Positions 41,257-48,526 of a DNA stretch of 64,000 nucleotides are shown here, one piece after another. The translations under genes and the position numbers were made by a program. Origin of the DNA: Candidatus Moranbacteria bacterium RIFCSPHIGHO2_01_FULL_55_24 (GTDB lineage: Bacteria > Patescibacteria > Paceibacteria > Moranbacterales > UBA1568); assembly GCA_001786575.1 (NCBI GenBank), contig MFRW01000001.1:1-64000 (forward strand). The letters are read 5' to 3'. Position 1 is the first letter of the stretch, and every line of letters starts with the position of its first letter. The notes beneath the pieces were generated by a model, which was not told the origin of the DNA, did not search any database, and saw only the letters and a list, made by a program, of their open reading frames with translations.

Positions 41257-42012
41257 ATGGTCTTCCATTTCTCCGTTTTCTTCTGGTCAGTAGTGTTCTT
41301 CCTCGGACTCCAAGGGGTAATACTGAACCCGATCACGCTCACCTGGAGCTGGTACCTCTTCGCAATCATCCCGCTCCTGGTGGTGGCCTTTCTGGCGGCG
41401 AACCGTCTGACGGGGAAGTATGCCGATGCCTATCTTCCCGGCCTCCTGGCAGTCTCGTCGCCGATTCTCCTCTCGTTCGTCGATCATCCGACGGAGCAGC
41501 AGATTTTCGTCTTCCTATGCTCCGGGATGTTCTATTTCGCGCTCCTCGGGATCTACCGCCTCCGCTATGCTCCGAATGACAAGACCGCACAGGCGATTTT
41601 GAGCACCGCCGCTATGGCGGCGCTTTTCTTTTTCTTTTCCGGTATCTATGGGTTCTACCTGAACTTCTCTTTCCCGCTCTGGGGGATGATGCTCATTTTC
41701 TTCCTCGGGACCGCTCTGACGAGCTACGAGACGTTCATCGGCGTGGAGCGGGAAAACAAGCGGCGGGTGAAAATCTACAGCGTGCTCCTCGGGCTCATGA
41801 TGGGGGAGCTTGTCTGGATCATGAGCTTCTGGCCGTTCGGTTCGCTGACGACCGGAGCGATCGCCCTCATCTTCTACTTCATGGCCTGGGATATCGCTTT
41901 CGATACCTTCCGGAAGACGCTCTCGCTGCGGCGCGCCGTCATCCGCATGTTCCTCTTCTCGCTTTTGATCATTTTGCTCCTGGTGAGCTCGCCCTGGAGA
42001 ATCCTGGTCTAG
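41257..42012 (+). CDS. polytopic membrane protein of unknown function
   Basis: 251 aa, about seven hydrophobic segments, with a short cytoplasmic EREN-KRR loop in the middle (about 165-175). No motif that I recognise. It starts 28 bases after clpB in the same orientation and ends just before an independent promoter, so it may share the clpB transcript and its heat response. Its regular helices and acidic/aromatic loops could fit a transport or sensor role, which is not provable here. Confidence 0.55.
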   Translation: MVFHFSVFFWSVVFFLGLQGVILNPITLTWSWYLFAIIPLLVVAFLAANRLTGKYADAYLPGLLAVSSPILLSFVDHPTEQQIFVFLCSGMFYFALLGIYRLRYAPNDKTAQAILSTAAMAALFFFFSGIYGFYLNFSFPLWGMMLIFFLGTALTSYETFIGVERENKRRVKIYSVLLGLMMGELVWIMSFWPFGSLTTGAIALIFYFMAWDIAFDTFRKTLSLRRAVIRMFLFSLLIILLLVSSPWRILV

Positions 42013-42016
42013 ACAG

Positions 42017-42045
42017 TTGACAAACCCGCTAGAAAGGGTTTAGAT
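42017..42045 (+). promoter_or_regulatory. promoter of the 170-residue unknown gene
   Basis: Perfect TTGACA (42017-42022), 17-bp spacer, TTAGAT (42040-42045). Confidence 0.8.
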
Positions 42046-42050
42046 AGAGT

Positions 42051-42058
42051 GTTCTTTA
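42051..42058 (+). promoter_or_regulatory. boxA-like leader motif (copy 2)
   Basis: GTTCTTTA at the predicted mRNA start, followed by CCAGAG and the ribosome-binding AGGAG. It matches the core of boxA (GCTCTTTA / GTTCTTTG). Confidence 0.45.
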
Positions 42059-42079
42059 CCAGAGAAAGGAGTGGGTTCT

Positions 42080-42592
42080 TTGAAACACAAGAAAATCATA
42101 CTACCCGGCGCTATAAGCGAGCCGGAGCCTACATGTGTCGATTATCTGCTTTCGAAGATCAACCCCAAAGCGCGAATCAGCGATCTCATACGGGAGGCAA
42201 ACTTCGAGTGGAATCTCACACCCGTGCCTTTCGTGGCCAGGCGGCGGTTGGTGCGCGAGATGCTTTACTATGGCCAACCTGATTACGTGACGCTCGTGTT
42301 TTTTCCGCATGACATGTTCTTCGATCGCATCGCACCGCGTATCGAGTCTCTCGGGTATCGCTTCGCAGTCCTTCCCGAGCTTCTCCAGTTCGCAATCGAT
42401 CATCCTGAAGTGCAGAACAGCCACCCGGTAGCAAGTCTCGATTACAAGTCAAAGTCTCGCCACGGCCCTTATAAGTACCCTGTCCTCACGCGGAGGACCG
42501 ATGGGCGGCTTATCGAGATGCGGGTCCCTGGAAAGAGACCGTGGAGCAAAGCGACCGGCTATCTATGTGTCCGGCAGGGAGAAATCCCATGA
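42080..42592 (+). CDS. unknown protein in a single-gene unit
   Basis: 170 aa from the TTG at 42080, placed 8 bases after AGGAG; a GTG at 42071 overlaps that ribosome-binding site. Soluble. Features: KKIILPGAISEPEPTCVDYLLSKINPKARISDLI, a basic REANFEWNLTPVPFVARRRLVREM segment, and a C-terminal GPYKYPVLTRRTDGRLIEMRVPGKRPW that looks like a beta hairpin pair. No family recognised. The gene has a perfect promoter, boxA-like leader and its own terminator, so it is expressed alone. Confidence 0.6.
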   Translation: MKHKKIILPGAISEPEPTCVDYLLSKINPKARISDLIREANFEWNLTPVPFVARRRLVREMLYYGQPDYVTLVFFPHDMFFDRIAPRIESLGYRFAVLPELLQFAIDHPEVQNSHPVASLDYKSKSRHGPYKYPVLTRRTDGRLIEMRVPGKRPWSKATGYLCVRQGEIP

Positions 42593-42601
42593 ATCCCTAC
42601 T

Positions 42602-42637
42602 GAAGCCCTGTAGAATATTCTTCTGCAGGGCTTTTCT
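42602..42637 (+). terminator. intrinsic terminator
   Basis: 12-bp stem AGCCCTGTAGAA / TTCTGCAGGGCT (one G-T pair), then TTTTCTCTT. Confidence 0.85.
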
Positions 42638-42638
42638 C

Positions 42639-42667
42639 TTGTCAGGAATCGCGAAATGTGTTACAAA
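42639..42667 (+). promoter_or_regulatory. promoter of the HtrA-like gene
   Basis: TTGTCA (42639-42644), 17-bp spacer, TACAAA (42662-42667), 12 bases before the ATG. Confidence 0.55.
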
Positions 42668-42679
42668 TAGTACTTGCAT

Positions 42680-43867
42680 ATGAAGGCACCCCTTATTACA
42701 AAAAGCGCCCTTTTCATCCTCTTTCTCGGGGCAGTTTTCTTCGTGGGAGGCTTGGGCGGTATCGTCCTGGACCGCTACGCCATACCGAAATTGGCAGCTC
42801 TTCCGAGCTTGAGCGGCAACCCGCTCCTCAAGAAGGCGACCGAACGCATCACTATCATCAATAAGACGGAACAGGTGGTGATCCGCGAAGATGATTCAGT
42901 AGAGAAGATCATTTCCCAACCGGCGACGACCGTGGTGAATATCATCTCCGTCTTCGATGCGCCCGTGGCCAAGAACGGCGAAACCGCGACGGAAGTAGCC
43001 GGTACGGAAGCGGCAGTAACGCGCACCGGCGTGCTTTTGACCAACGACGGGCTCATCGTTACATACGCGAACCGGGTACCGGAGACGGAAGGCGTGCGCT
43101 ACTCGGTCCTTCTTTTCGATGGCAAGAACTACGGCGCCCGCTTTGTCGGCTATGATACGCTGACGAACCTGGCATATTTCCACTTGGAGGAGAATCTCTC
43201 TGTTCCCGCTATCGCGCTTGCGAACTCCGATGATGCGCGTACCGGGAAGCGTCTTATCGCCATCGGGAACAGTTTCGCTGAATACCAGAACCGCATAGCT
43301 CTCGGCGTTTTAGGAAACATCAACCGCACCTTCAATCTCGCGGGAAAGTCAGTCTCTTCTTCCGAGAAATGGGAGGGAGTCTTTGAAATGGATTTTGCGA
43401 ATGCTCGGAACTTCGTAGGAGGACCGGTCATCGGCTTTAACGGCGAGATGGTCGGCCTTGTCGGCCTGCTTTCGATCGACAATCAAGAGGAGACTTTCCT
43501 CATTCCGGCGAATGTCGTCCGGAGCTCTTCCGAACGCGCCCTCTCCGGCAACCTGGAGAAGCGCGCCAATCTCGGCGTCTATTACCTGCCCATTACCAAG
43601 GCCTACGCATTGGGCCAGGGGATAAGCCGCGATCGCGGGGCGCTCGTCTACTCCTCTTCGGGGAAGACCGGTCTCGCCGTCCTCGACAACTCTTCCGCTA
43701 TGCGCGCGGGTATCCGTGCCGGCGATATCATCACGGCCGTGGATGGCACCGAGATCAATCTCGACACGCCGCTCCCGGAAGTCCTGAACCGCTACAGCCA
43801 GGGCGACACGATCGAACTCACCCTGCTGCGGAACGGAGCCGAACTGAAGCTTCCGGTGAAGTTCTAA
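42680..43867 (+). CDS. HtrA/DegP-like membrane protein with no catalytic triad (pseudoprotease)
   Basis: 395 aa from ATG 42680. One membrane helix (about residues 9-31), trypsin-like beta barrel (about 80-280), PDZ domain (about 300-390: GLAVLDNSSAMRAGIRAGDIITAVDG). All three catalytic positions are replaced: TNNHVV-equivalent reads TYANRV (Asn131), the SDIAL-equivalent reads TNLAY (Asn163), and GNSGG reads NFVGG (Val246). The fold markers GG-P, FNGEMVGL and the PDZ GI.AGD remain, so the protein is conserved but cannot cut peptides by this mechanism. It may be a PDZ-based scaffold, chaperone or regulator at the membrane. Confidence 0.88.
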   Translation: MKAPLITKSALFILFLGAVFFVGGLGGIVLDRYAIPKLAALPSLSGNPLLKKATERITIINKTEQVVIREDDSVEKIISQPATTVVNIISVFDAPVAKNGETATEVAGTEAAVTRTGVLLTNDGLIVTYANRVPETEGVRYSVLLFDGKNYGARFVGYDTLTNLAYFHLEENLSVPAIALANSDDARTGKRLIAIGNSFAEYQNRIALGVLGNINRTFNLAGKSVSSSEKWEGVFEMDFANARNFVGGPVIGFNGEMVGLVGLLSIDNQEETFLIPANVVRSSSERALSGNLEKRANLGVYYLPITKAYALGQGISRDRGALVYSSSGKTGLAVLDNSSAMRAGIRAGDIITAVDGTEINLDTPLPEVLNRYSQGDTIELTLLRNGAELKLPVKF

Positions 43868-43889
43868 TATCCTTTGTCCGGATGTCCGT

Positions 43890-43918
43890 ACCGCGCCCCT
43901 TTTCCGGCGCGGTTTTTC
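43890..43918 (+). terminator. intrinsic terminator
   Basis: Perfect 8-bp stem ACCGCGCC / GGCGCGGT, 8-base loop, T run. Confidence 0.88.
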
Positions 43919-43920
43919 TT

Positions 43921-43949
43921 TTGACAGGGGGTTTTCGCTCCGGTATCAT
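43921..43949 (+). promoter_or_regulatory. promoter of proS
   Basis: Perfect TTGACA (43921-43926), 17-bp spacer, TATCAT (43944-43949). Confidence 0.8.
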
Positions 43950-43972
43950 TGAGAAAAGAACGAAGCCTCCTT

Positions 43973-45211
43973 ATGCGACAGTCACGCCTGTTTACTCGGA
44001 CCAAGAAAACTGCCCCCAAAGACGAAGTGAGCAAGAACGCGGAACTCCTGATCCGCGCTGGTTTCGTGCACAAAGAAATGGCCGGAGTGTACGATTACCT
44101 GCCGCTCGGCCTGCGGACGCTCAACAAGATCATCGGGATCATCCGTGAAGAAATGAACGGTCTCGGCGCCGAGGAGCTCCTCATGAGTTCGCTTCAGAGG
44201 CCGGATGTCTGGAAGGCGACTGACCGCTGGGATAGTGAGAAAGTAGATGTCTGGTTCAAGACGACACTTCAGAGCGGCTCCGAGCTCGGCCTGGCGCTGA
44301 CCCATGAAGACCCGCTTACCGATCTCATGCGCTCCTTCGTCTCTTCGTATCGCGACCTGCCGTTTTCTGTCTACCAGTTCCAGACGAAGTTCCGGAATGA
44401 GATGCGGGCCAAGTCCGGCATCATGCGCGGAAGAGAATTCATCATGAAAGACCTGTATTCATTCGCGAGGACCGAGGCAGAGCTCGATGCCTTCTACGAA
44501 GAGGCGGCTCTGGCCTATGAGCGCATCTTCGCGCGCGTGGGGCTCGGAGAAGAGACCTACAAGACGTTCGCAAGCGGCGGTATTTTCAGCAAGTACAGCC
44601 ATGAGTTCCAAACGCTTTGCGAAGCCGGGGAAGACATCATCTATGTCGATGAAGAGAAACGGATCGCAATCAATGAGGAAGTGTTCACTGACGAAGTCCT
44701 CCAGGAGCTCGGTCTCGACAAAGAAAAGCTGGTCCAGAAGAAAGCCGTGGAAGTCGGCAACATCTTCAAGCTCGGCACGCGTTTCTCGGAGCCGCTCTCG
44801 CTTACGTACAAAGATGAGCAAGGGAAGGACCAGATGGTCATCATGGGCTCCTACGGCATCGGTCCCGGTCGGGTGATGGGAGCTATCGTAGAAACCCATG
44901 CGGATGACAACGGGCTGGTCTGGCCGGAGGCAGTCGCGCCGTTCCGCGTGCACCTCCTTTCTCTCGGTGCGGACGAGAAAGCGACGGAAATCTATGAGGC
45001 TTTGGAAAAGGCTGGCATCGAAGTGCTCTATGACGACCGGGAAGCGAGCGCCGGCGAGAAATTTGCCGATGCGGATCTCCTCGGAATCCCGTACCGGGTC
45101 GTCATCGGCAAACGCTCCCAGGAGAGCGGCCATGCCGAGGTGAAGAAGCGTACCGAGAGCGCTGCCCAAGAAGTGGCTCTCGAAAGCCTCGTCTCTTATT
45201 TCCAGTCATAA
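43973..45211 (+). CDS. proS: prolyl-tRNA synthetase without editing insertion
   Basis: 412 aa from ATG 43973. Class II core: AGVYDYLPLGLR, motif 2 region FQTKFRNEMRAKSGIMRGREFIMKD, motif 3 GSYGIGPGRVMGAI, then anticodon-binding domain (about 320-412: VLYDDREASAGEKFADADLLGIPYRVVIG). Standard bacterial ProS is about 570 aa because of an INS editing domain between motifs 2 and 3; here only about 70 residues occupy that place. It charges tRNA-Pro. The 10-base gap to the next gene suggests they are co-transcribed. Confidence 0.93.
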   Translation: MRQSRLFTRTKKTAPKDEVSKNAELLIRAGFVHKEMAGVYDYLPLGLRTLNKIIGIIREEMNGLGAEELLMSSLQRPDVWKATDRWDSEKVDVWFKTTLQSGSELGLALTHEDPLTDLMRSFVSSYRDLPFSVYQFQTKFRNEMRAKSGIMRGREFIMKDLYSFARTEAELDAFYEEAALAYERIFARVGLGEETYKTFASGGIFSKYSHEFQTLCEAGEDIIYVDEEKRIAINEEVFTDEVLQELGLDKEKLVQKKAVEVGNIFKLGTRFSEPLSLTYKDEQGKDQMVIMGSYGIGPGRVMGAIVETHADDNGLVWPEAVAPFRVHLLSLGADEKATEIYEALEKAGIEVLYDDREASAGEKFADADLLGIPYRVVIGKRSQESGHAEVKKRTESAAQEVALESLVSYFQS

Positions 45212-45221
45212 AGAGCTGCTT

Positions 45222-46337
45222 ATGCGCGTCGCTCTCCAAGCGAGTGATCTCGATCATGAGCGGATCGATGGGACGCGTGTCTATCTCCGCGAGCTCTTGC
45301 GCCGTTTCGGGAGTCTTTCTCCCGAGACGGATTTTCTTCTCTACCACAGGTCGCGCTTCAACCCGGCGCTCGCTCCGCCAACTTTTCCGAATTACGTGGA
45401 GCGACTCCTCTCTTTCCCTCTAGCGTGGATGCAGACGCGCTTCGCATGGGCGATGTATCGTGAGCGTCCGGACAAGCTTTTCCTGCCGATCCAAGCTGCG
45501 CCGCTTTTCTTGCCGCAAGGATTGGAAGTCACCGCGACTATTCATGATCTGGCATTCAAGAAGTATCCGAAAACCTTTCCCCGGGAAGACCTGTTCAAGC
45601 TGAACTTCCTCTTAAACCGCGTGGTAAGCCGTGCCGACAAGCTCATCGCCGTATCGGAAGCGACCAAGCGCGATCTCCTTGATTTCTTCCCTCATCTTCC
45701 GCCGGAGCGCATCCATGTGATCCATCACGGCTTCGACGGAGCCTTTTTCGGAACGAAGCTTTCCCCGGAAGATCTGAAGCGCGAGCTCTGGGAGCATCGA
45801 TTAGAAGCAGGAAGCTATATCCTCTATGTCGGCGCGCTTCAGCCGAGGAAAAACCTGATACGGCTCATCCGGGCGTTCGAAGGTGTGAAGCGCGAGTTTC
45901 CCGGACTCAAGTGCGTGTTGGCCGGAGAGGATGCCTGGCTTTCCGGAGGTATCAGGGAAGCGAGGGAAAAAAGCCCTTCTCGGGAAGACATTCTCTTGAC
46001 CGGCCGCGTCTCTTTCGAAACATTACGTGCGCTCTACCAAGGAGCGCGGGCTTTCGTGTTCCCGTCGCTCTATGAAGGTTTCGGACTGCCTATCCTCGAA
46101 GCCTTCGCTTCCGGGACGCCGACCCTGGTGGCGCGGAACTCGAGCCTAGCCGAAGTGGCCGGCGAAGGAGCCCTTTTCTGCGAAGCGGAAGACGAGCGAG
46201 ACATCGAAGAGAAACTCGGACTGCTTCTCCGGGACGAAACGCTCCGGGCATCGCTTCGGGAGAGAGCTTCCCGGGAGCTCGGACGGTTTTCTTGGGAAAA
46301 GACGGCAGAAGAGACCCTCCGCTGTATCCTGGGATAG
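45222..46337 (+). CDS. GT4-family glycosyltransferase
   Basis: 371 aa. GT-B fold: N-terminal part with GTRVYLRELLRRFG and ATIHDLAFKKYPKTFP, C-terminal nucleotide-sugar site ILYVGALQPRKNLIRLIRAFE and FPSLYEGFGLPILEAFASGTP with the EX7E pattern. Resembles PimB/WcaI-type mannosyltransferases. It adds sugar to lipid or polysaccharide precursors on the inner face of the membrane. The donor is not deducible. Starts 10 bases after proS. Confidence 0.9.
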   Translation: MRVALQASDLDHERIDGTRVYLRELLRRFGSLSPETDFLLYHRSRFNPALAPPTFPNYVERLLSFPLAWMQTRFAWAMYRERPDKLFLPIQAAPLFLPQGLEVTATIHDLAFKKYPKTFPREDLFKLNFLLNRVVSRADKLIAVSEATKRDLLDFFPHLPPERIHVIHHGFDGAFFGTKLSPEDLKRELWEHRLEAGSYILYVGALQPRKNLIRLIRAFEGVKREFPGLKCVLAGEDAWLSGGIREAREKSPSREDILLTGRVSFETLRALYQGARAFVFPSLYEGFGLPILEAFASGTPTLVARNSSLAEVAGEGALFCEAEDERDIEEKLGLLLRDETLRASLRERASRELGRFSWEKTAEETLRCILG

Positions 46338-46343
46338 AGGGTG

Positions 46344-46349
46344 TATACT
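46344..46349 (+). promoter_or_regulatory. -10 box of the 171-residue unknown gene
   Basis: TATACT directly after the glycosyltransferase stop codon. No clear -35. Confidence 0.5.
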
Positions 46350-46359
46350 AGGAAGCAGA

Positions 46360-46369
46360 GTACTTTGAG
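46360..46369 (+). promoter_or_regulatory. boxA-like leader motif (copy 3)
   Basis: GTACTTTGAG, identical to the copy at 11951, 10 bases after the -10 box, followed by AAGGAGG and the start codon. Confidence 0.5.
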
Positions 46370-46390
46370 AATGCGGAAGGAGGAAAACAG

Positions 46391-46906
46391 ATGCAAGCTC
46401 TCCAATCGGAATCGGCGGAGCGTCTCCGCTCGATATCATTTCTGCTCGGCAGGAGCGTAATCGGTTGCCAGGGTCTCGCGCATAATATCCGCACCAGCGG
46501 ATACGGCCTTTCTGATCAAGCGGAAGCGCTCGTGTATGCGAATACCGAATGGTTTTATCTGGCAGATAATCGGAAATTCGCAGCGTTCCGGCTCATGGAA
46601 CTCGGTTGCCGCAAGAAAATACCCTGGACAGAGCTCGAAGGGTATGCGGATGCGAACCATCTGGAGTACTGTCCGCTGGAGGGAGTGCTCCTCTATCGGC
46701 TTGAAAGACGCTCCGAGTTTGGCAGCGATGATTTCGTGACTGCATACATGCGGCCGCAGCTTCTCGCAGGCCGTCCGGCAGTATTGGAACTTTACTCGAA
46801 GGTCGACGGTTCGCAGGCCTTGCATGGCCTTCAGACCGAGCATGTCGATACGCTCGAGCTTGAGCCGCAAGATGCCGTGCTGTTCATGCTTCCCTACTAC
46901 AGTTGA
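46391..46906 (+). CDS. unknown protein in a single-gene unit
   Basis: 171 aa with a strong ribosome-binding site (AAGGAGG, 8 bases before ATG). Soluble, mixed alpha/beta: SAERLRSISFLLGRSVIGCQ, then TEWFYLADNRKFAAFRLMELG, then DFVTAYMRPQLLAGRPAVLELY. Three cysteines. No family recognised. It shares with four other small genes the boxA-like leader, and it has its own terminator. Confidence 0.6.
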   Translation: MQALQSESAERLRSISFLLGRSVIGCQGLAHNIRTSGYGLSDQAEALVYANTEWFYLADNRKFAAFRLMELGCRKKIPWTELEGYADANHLEYCPLEGVLLYRLERRSEFGSDDFVTAYMRPQLLAGRPAVLELYSKVDGSQALHGLQTEHVDTLELEPQDAVLFMLPYYS

Positions 46907-46913
46907 ATGCCAG

Positions 46914-46952
46914 CGGCCCTGTTTCGTGAATCACGAAGCGGGGCCGTTTTTT
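46914..46952. terminator. bidirectional intrinsic terminator
   Basis: CGGCCC / GGGCCG with inner TTTCGTGA / TCACGAA pairing, then TTTTTT on the plus strand; between convergent genes. Confidence 0.85.
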
Positions 46953-47358
46953 AGTCTCTTGCGAAGAAGAGCTGCCAGAAGAGAAAGAGGAGGGCCAGGG
47001 ATGCCAAGACGAGGACAATGATTGCCCAGAGAGGGAATTTGTAGAGCGAGAGCGCGAGGATCCCCAGTATCCACAGAAGTGCGGGAACGAAGAGCAGGCG
47101 GTGCCAGGGTTTTTGGAGAGGGACATAGCTTTTCTCGAGCTTCTCTGCGAGGATGGCCGCCAGGAAGGTGAGGATGAGAAGGAAAAGGAGAAGGCCCGCG
47201 AGGCTGAAGCGCACCGTGACGAAGGTAGGGAGAAGGGTCTCCAGGGTAAACAGCCCGAGGAATCCGAGGTATCCGAAGACGAGGAATTCCAAGAGGAGCG
47301 CGTGCATGACCGCGAGTGCGTTCCGATCTTTGAAGATGGCGGGGGATATTTTCTTCAT
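46951..47358 (-). CDS. small polytopic membrane protein
   Basis: 135 aa with four hydrophobic helices (about 12-40, 45-68, 84-103, 107-130) and a short basic loop in the middle (KLEKSYVPLQKPWHR). No family recognised. It follows 7 bases after a membrane-anchored repeat protein in the same direction and ends at the terminator, so it is the last gene of that group, which also includes a large GT-C-like protein. A role in envelope assembly is inferred from neighbours. Confidence 0.6.
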   Translation of the reverse strand: MKKISPAIFKDRNALAVMHALLLEFLVFGYLGFLGLFTLETLLPTFVTVRFSLAGLLLFLLILTFLAAILAEKLEKSYVPLQKPWHRLLFVPALLWILGILALSLYKFPLWAIIVLVLASLALLFLFWQLFFARD

Positions 47359-47365
47359 AGTGTTT

Positions 47366-48514
47366 CTAGATTCCGAAGCGGGTCAGGAAGCGCTGCTTCA
47401 TCTGTGAGAGGAGGAAGAGCATGTTTCCCGTACTTTTGTCGGTATGGAAGTCGAGCTCGAGCGAAGCGATATCGATGGACGCGGATCCGTTCGCGATGTG
47501 AAGCTCGTAGTCATTCCCGGCGTTGTCCTGGAGGCTTAGGAGCGGGAGGCGGCAACCGAAAGAGCGGGTGAGAAGCGAAACGCTTTCTCCTCTGCAGGAG
47601 ACGGATTCATCCAAGCGGCTCTGGCTGTAGCGGATGGGCGTCTGCTGTGCTATGAGGAAGTCTCTGTAGCCCGGATCCTTCAAGGCATGGCGCATGCCGT
47701 CCTGGATAAGGAAAAAGGTATCGGAATCCGTTTCTTGGAAAAGAGTCCCAGCCGGATGCAAAGCGCCTAAGAGGAAGATCCTGCCGCGCTCGTAGATGCC
47801 GAGCTCCTCGGCATTCGCCGGGTACACATCCTCGAAGCGGTAGCCGAGTGCGAGGAAGATATCCGCGCTTCCGATCGGCCGCATCTCCGTCTCGCTTGTG
47901 ATGATGAAGACGCCGTCCGCGAAGGAGACGAGAAGACCCGGGCGGAAGCCGAGCAGAGTTTCAGATAAAGGATAGCGGGAAAGAAATGTTTCGTCTTGCG
48001 GCAATGCCTGATCTTTCCGATAGCGCGTGAGGAATGCGTCTTCGCTAACGAAACGGTAGAGCGTATCGTCACGCAGGGAATAGTAGCGGTCGCCGATCCG
48101 ATAGAGCGTGTCTTTCGGGAATCCGTCTAGAGGTGCGCCTTCCGGGAGCCAGGCGGCCCGATAGCCGCGGCGGAGAGAGAACTCGAGCGTTTCCGGATCG
48201 GAAGATTTGTCCTCCGGCACCAGGGAGATGCTTGCGTGTGAGAAGTTGCCGCTTATTCCGGCATTCCCTATAAGTATTCCTTCTGCCTCGAGGCGGCCGT
48301 TTCCGCGCGAGCTGCCATCGGGAGCCCGAGGATCAAGGAATGAATTCTTGCTGGCGCCAGGATTCTTGAAATCGAAGGTGAAAGGAATGGTCGGGAAGAG
48401 CGCCTTCTGGGCGAGGAAGAAAACGGTCGAGAACATCGCGATGAAGAGGAGGACACGCAGGCTCCTGTAGCGTTTGGACCAGACTGGCGAAAGGGTTTCA
48501 GAGAGGAAAGGCAT
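47366..48514 (-). CDS. membrane-anchored extracellular protein with beta repeats
   Basis: 382 aa. One N-terminal membrane helix (about residues 20-40), then an exported part. Related segments recur: TLYRIGDRYYSLRDDTLYRF, then GVFIITSETEMRPIGSADIF with FLALGYRFEDVYPANAEEL, then DTFFLIQDGMRHALKDPGY. Each has the pattern of a short strand pair, G-R/H, a small helix with a FL..GY-like end and a turn. Such repeats occur in CPR surface proteins. Two cysteines near 320-330 could form a disulfide. Located between the GT-C-like gene and the small membrane protein. Confidence 0.6.
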   Translation of the reverse strand: MPFLSETLSPVWSKRYRSLRVLLFIAMFSTVFFLAQKALFPTIPFTFDFKNPGASKNSFLDPRAPDGSSRGNGRLEAEGILIGNAGISGNFSHASISLVPEDKSSDPETLEFSLRRGYRAAWLPEGAPLDGFPKDTLYRIGDRYYSLRDDTLYRFVSEDAFLTRYRKDQALPQDETFLSRYPLSETLLGFRPGLLVSFADGVFIITSETEMRPIGSADIFLALGYRFEDVYPANAEELGIYERGRIFLLGALHPAGTLFQETDSDTFFLIQDGMRHALKDPGYRDFLIAQQTPIRYSQSRLDESVSCRGESVSLLTRSFGCRLPLLSLQDNAGNDYELHIANGSASIDIASLELDFHTDKSTGNMLFLLSQMKQRFLTRFGI

Positions 48515-48526
48515 AGGGAGAATGGG

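Noticed and set aside
42680..43867. Active HtrA/DegP protease
   Set aside because: All three catalytic residues are substituted.
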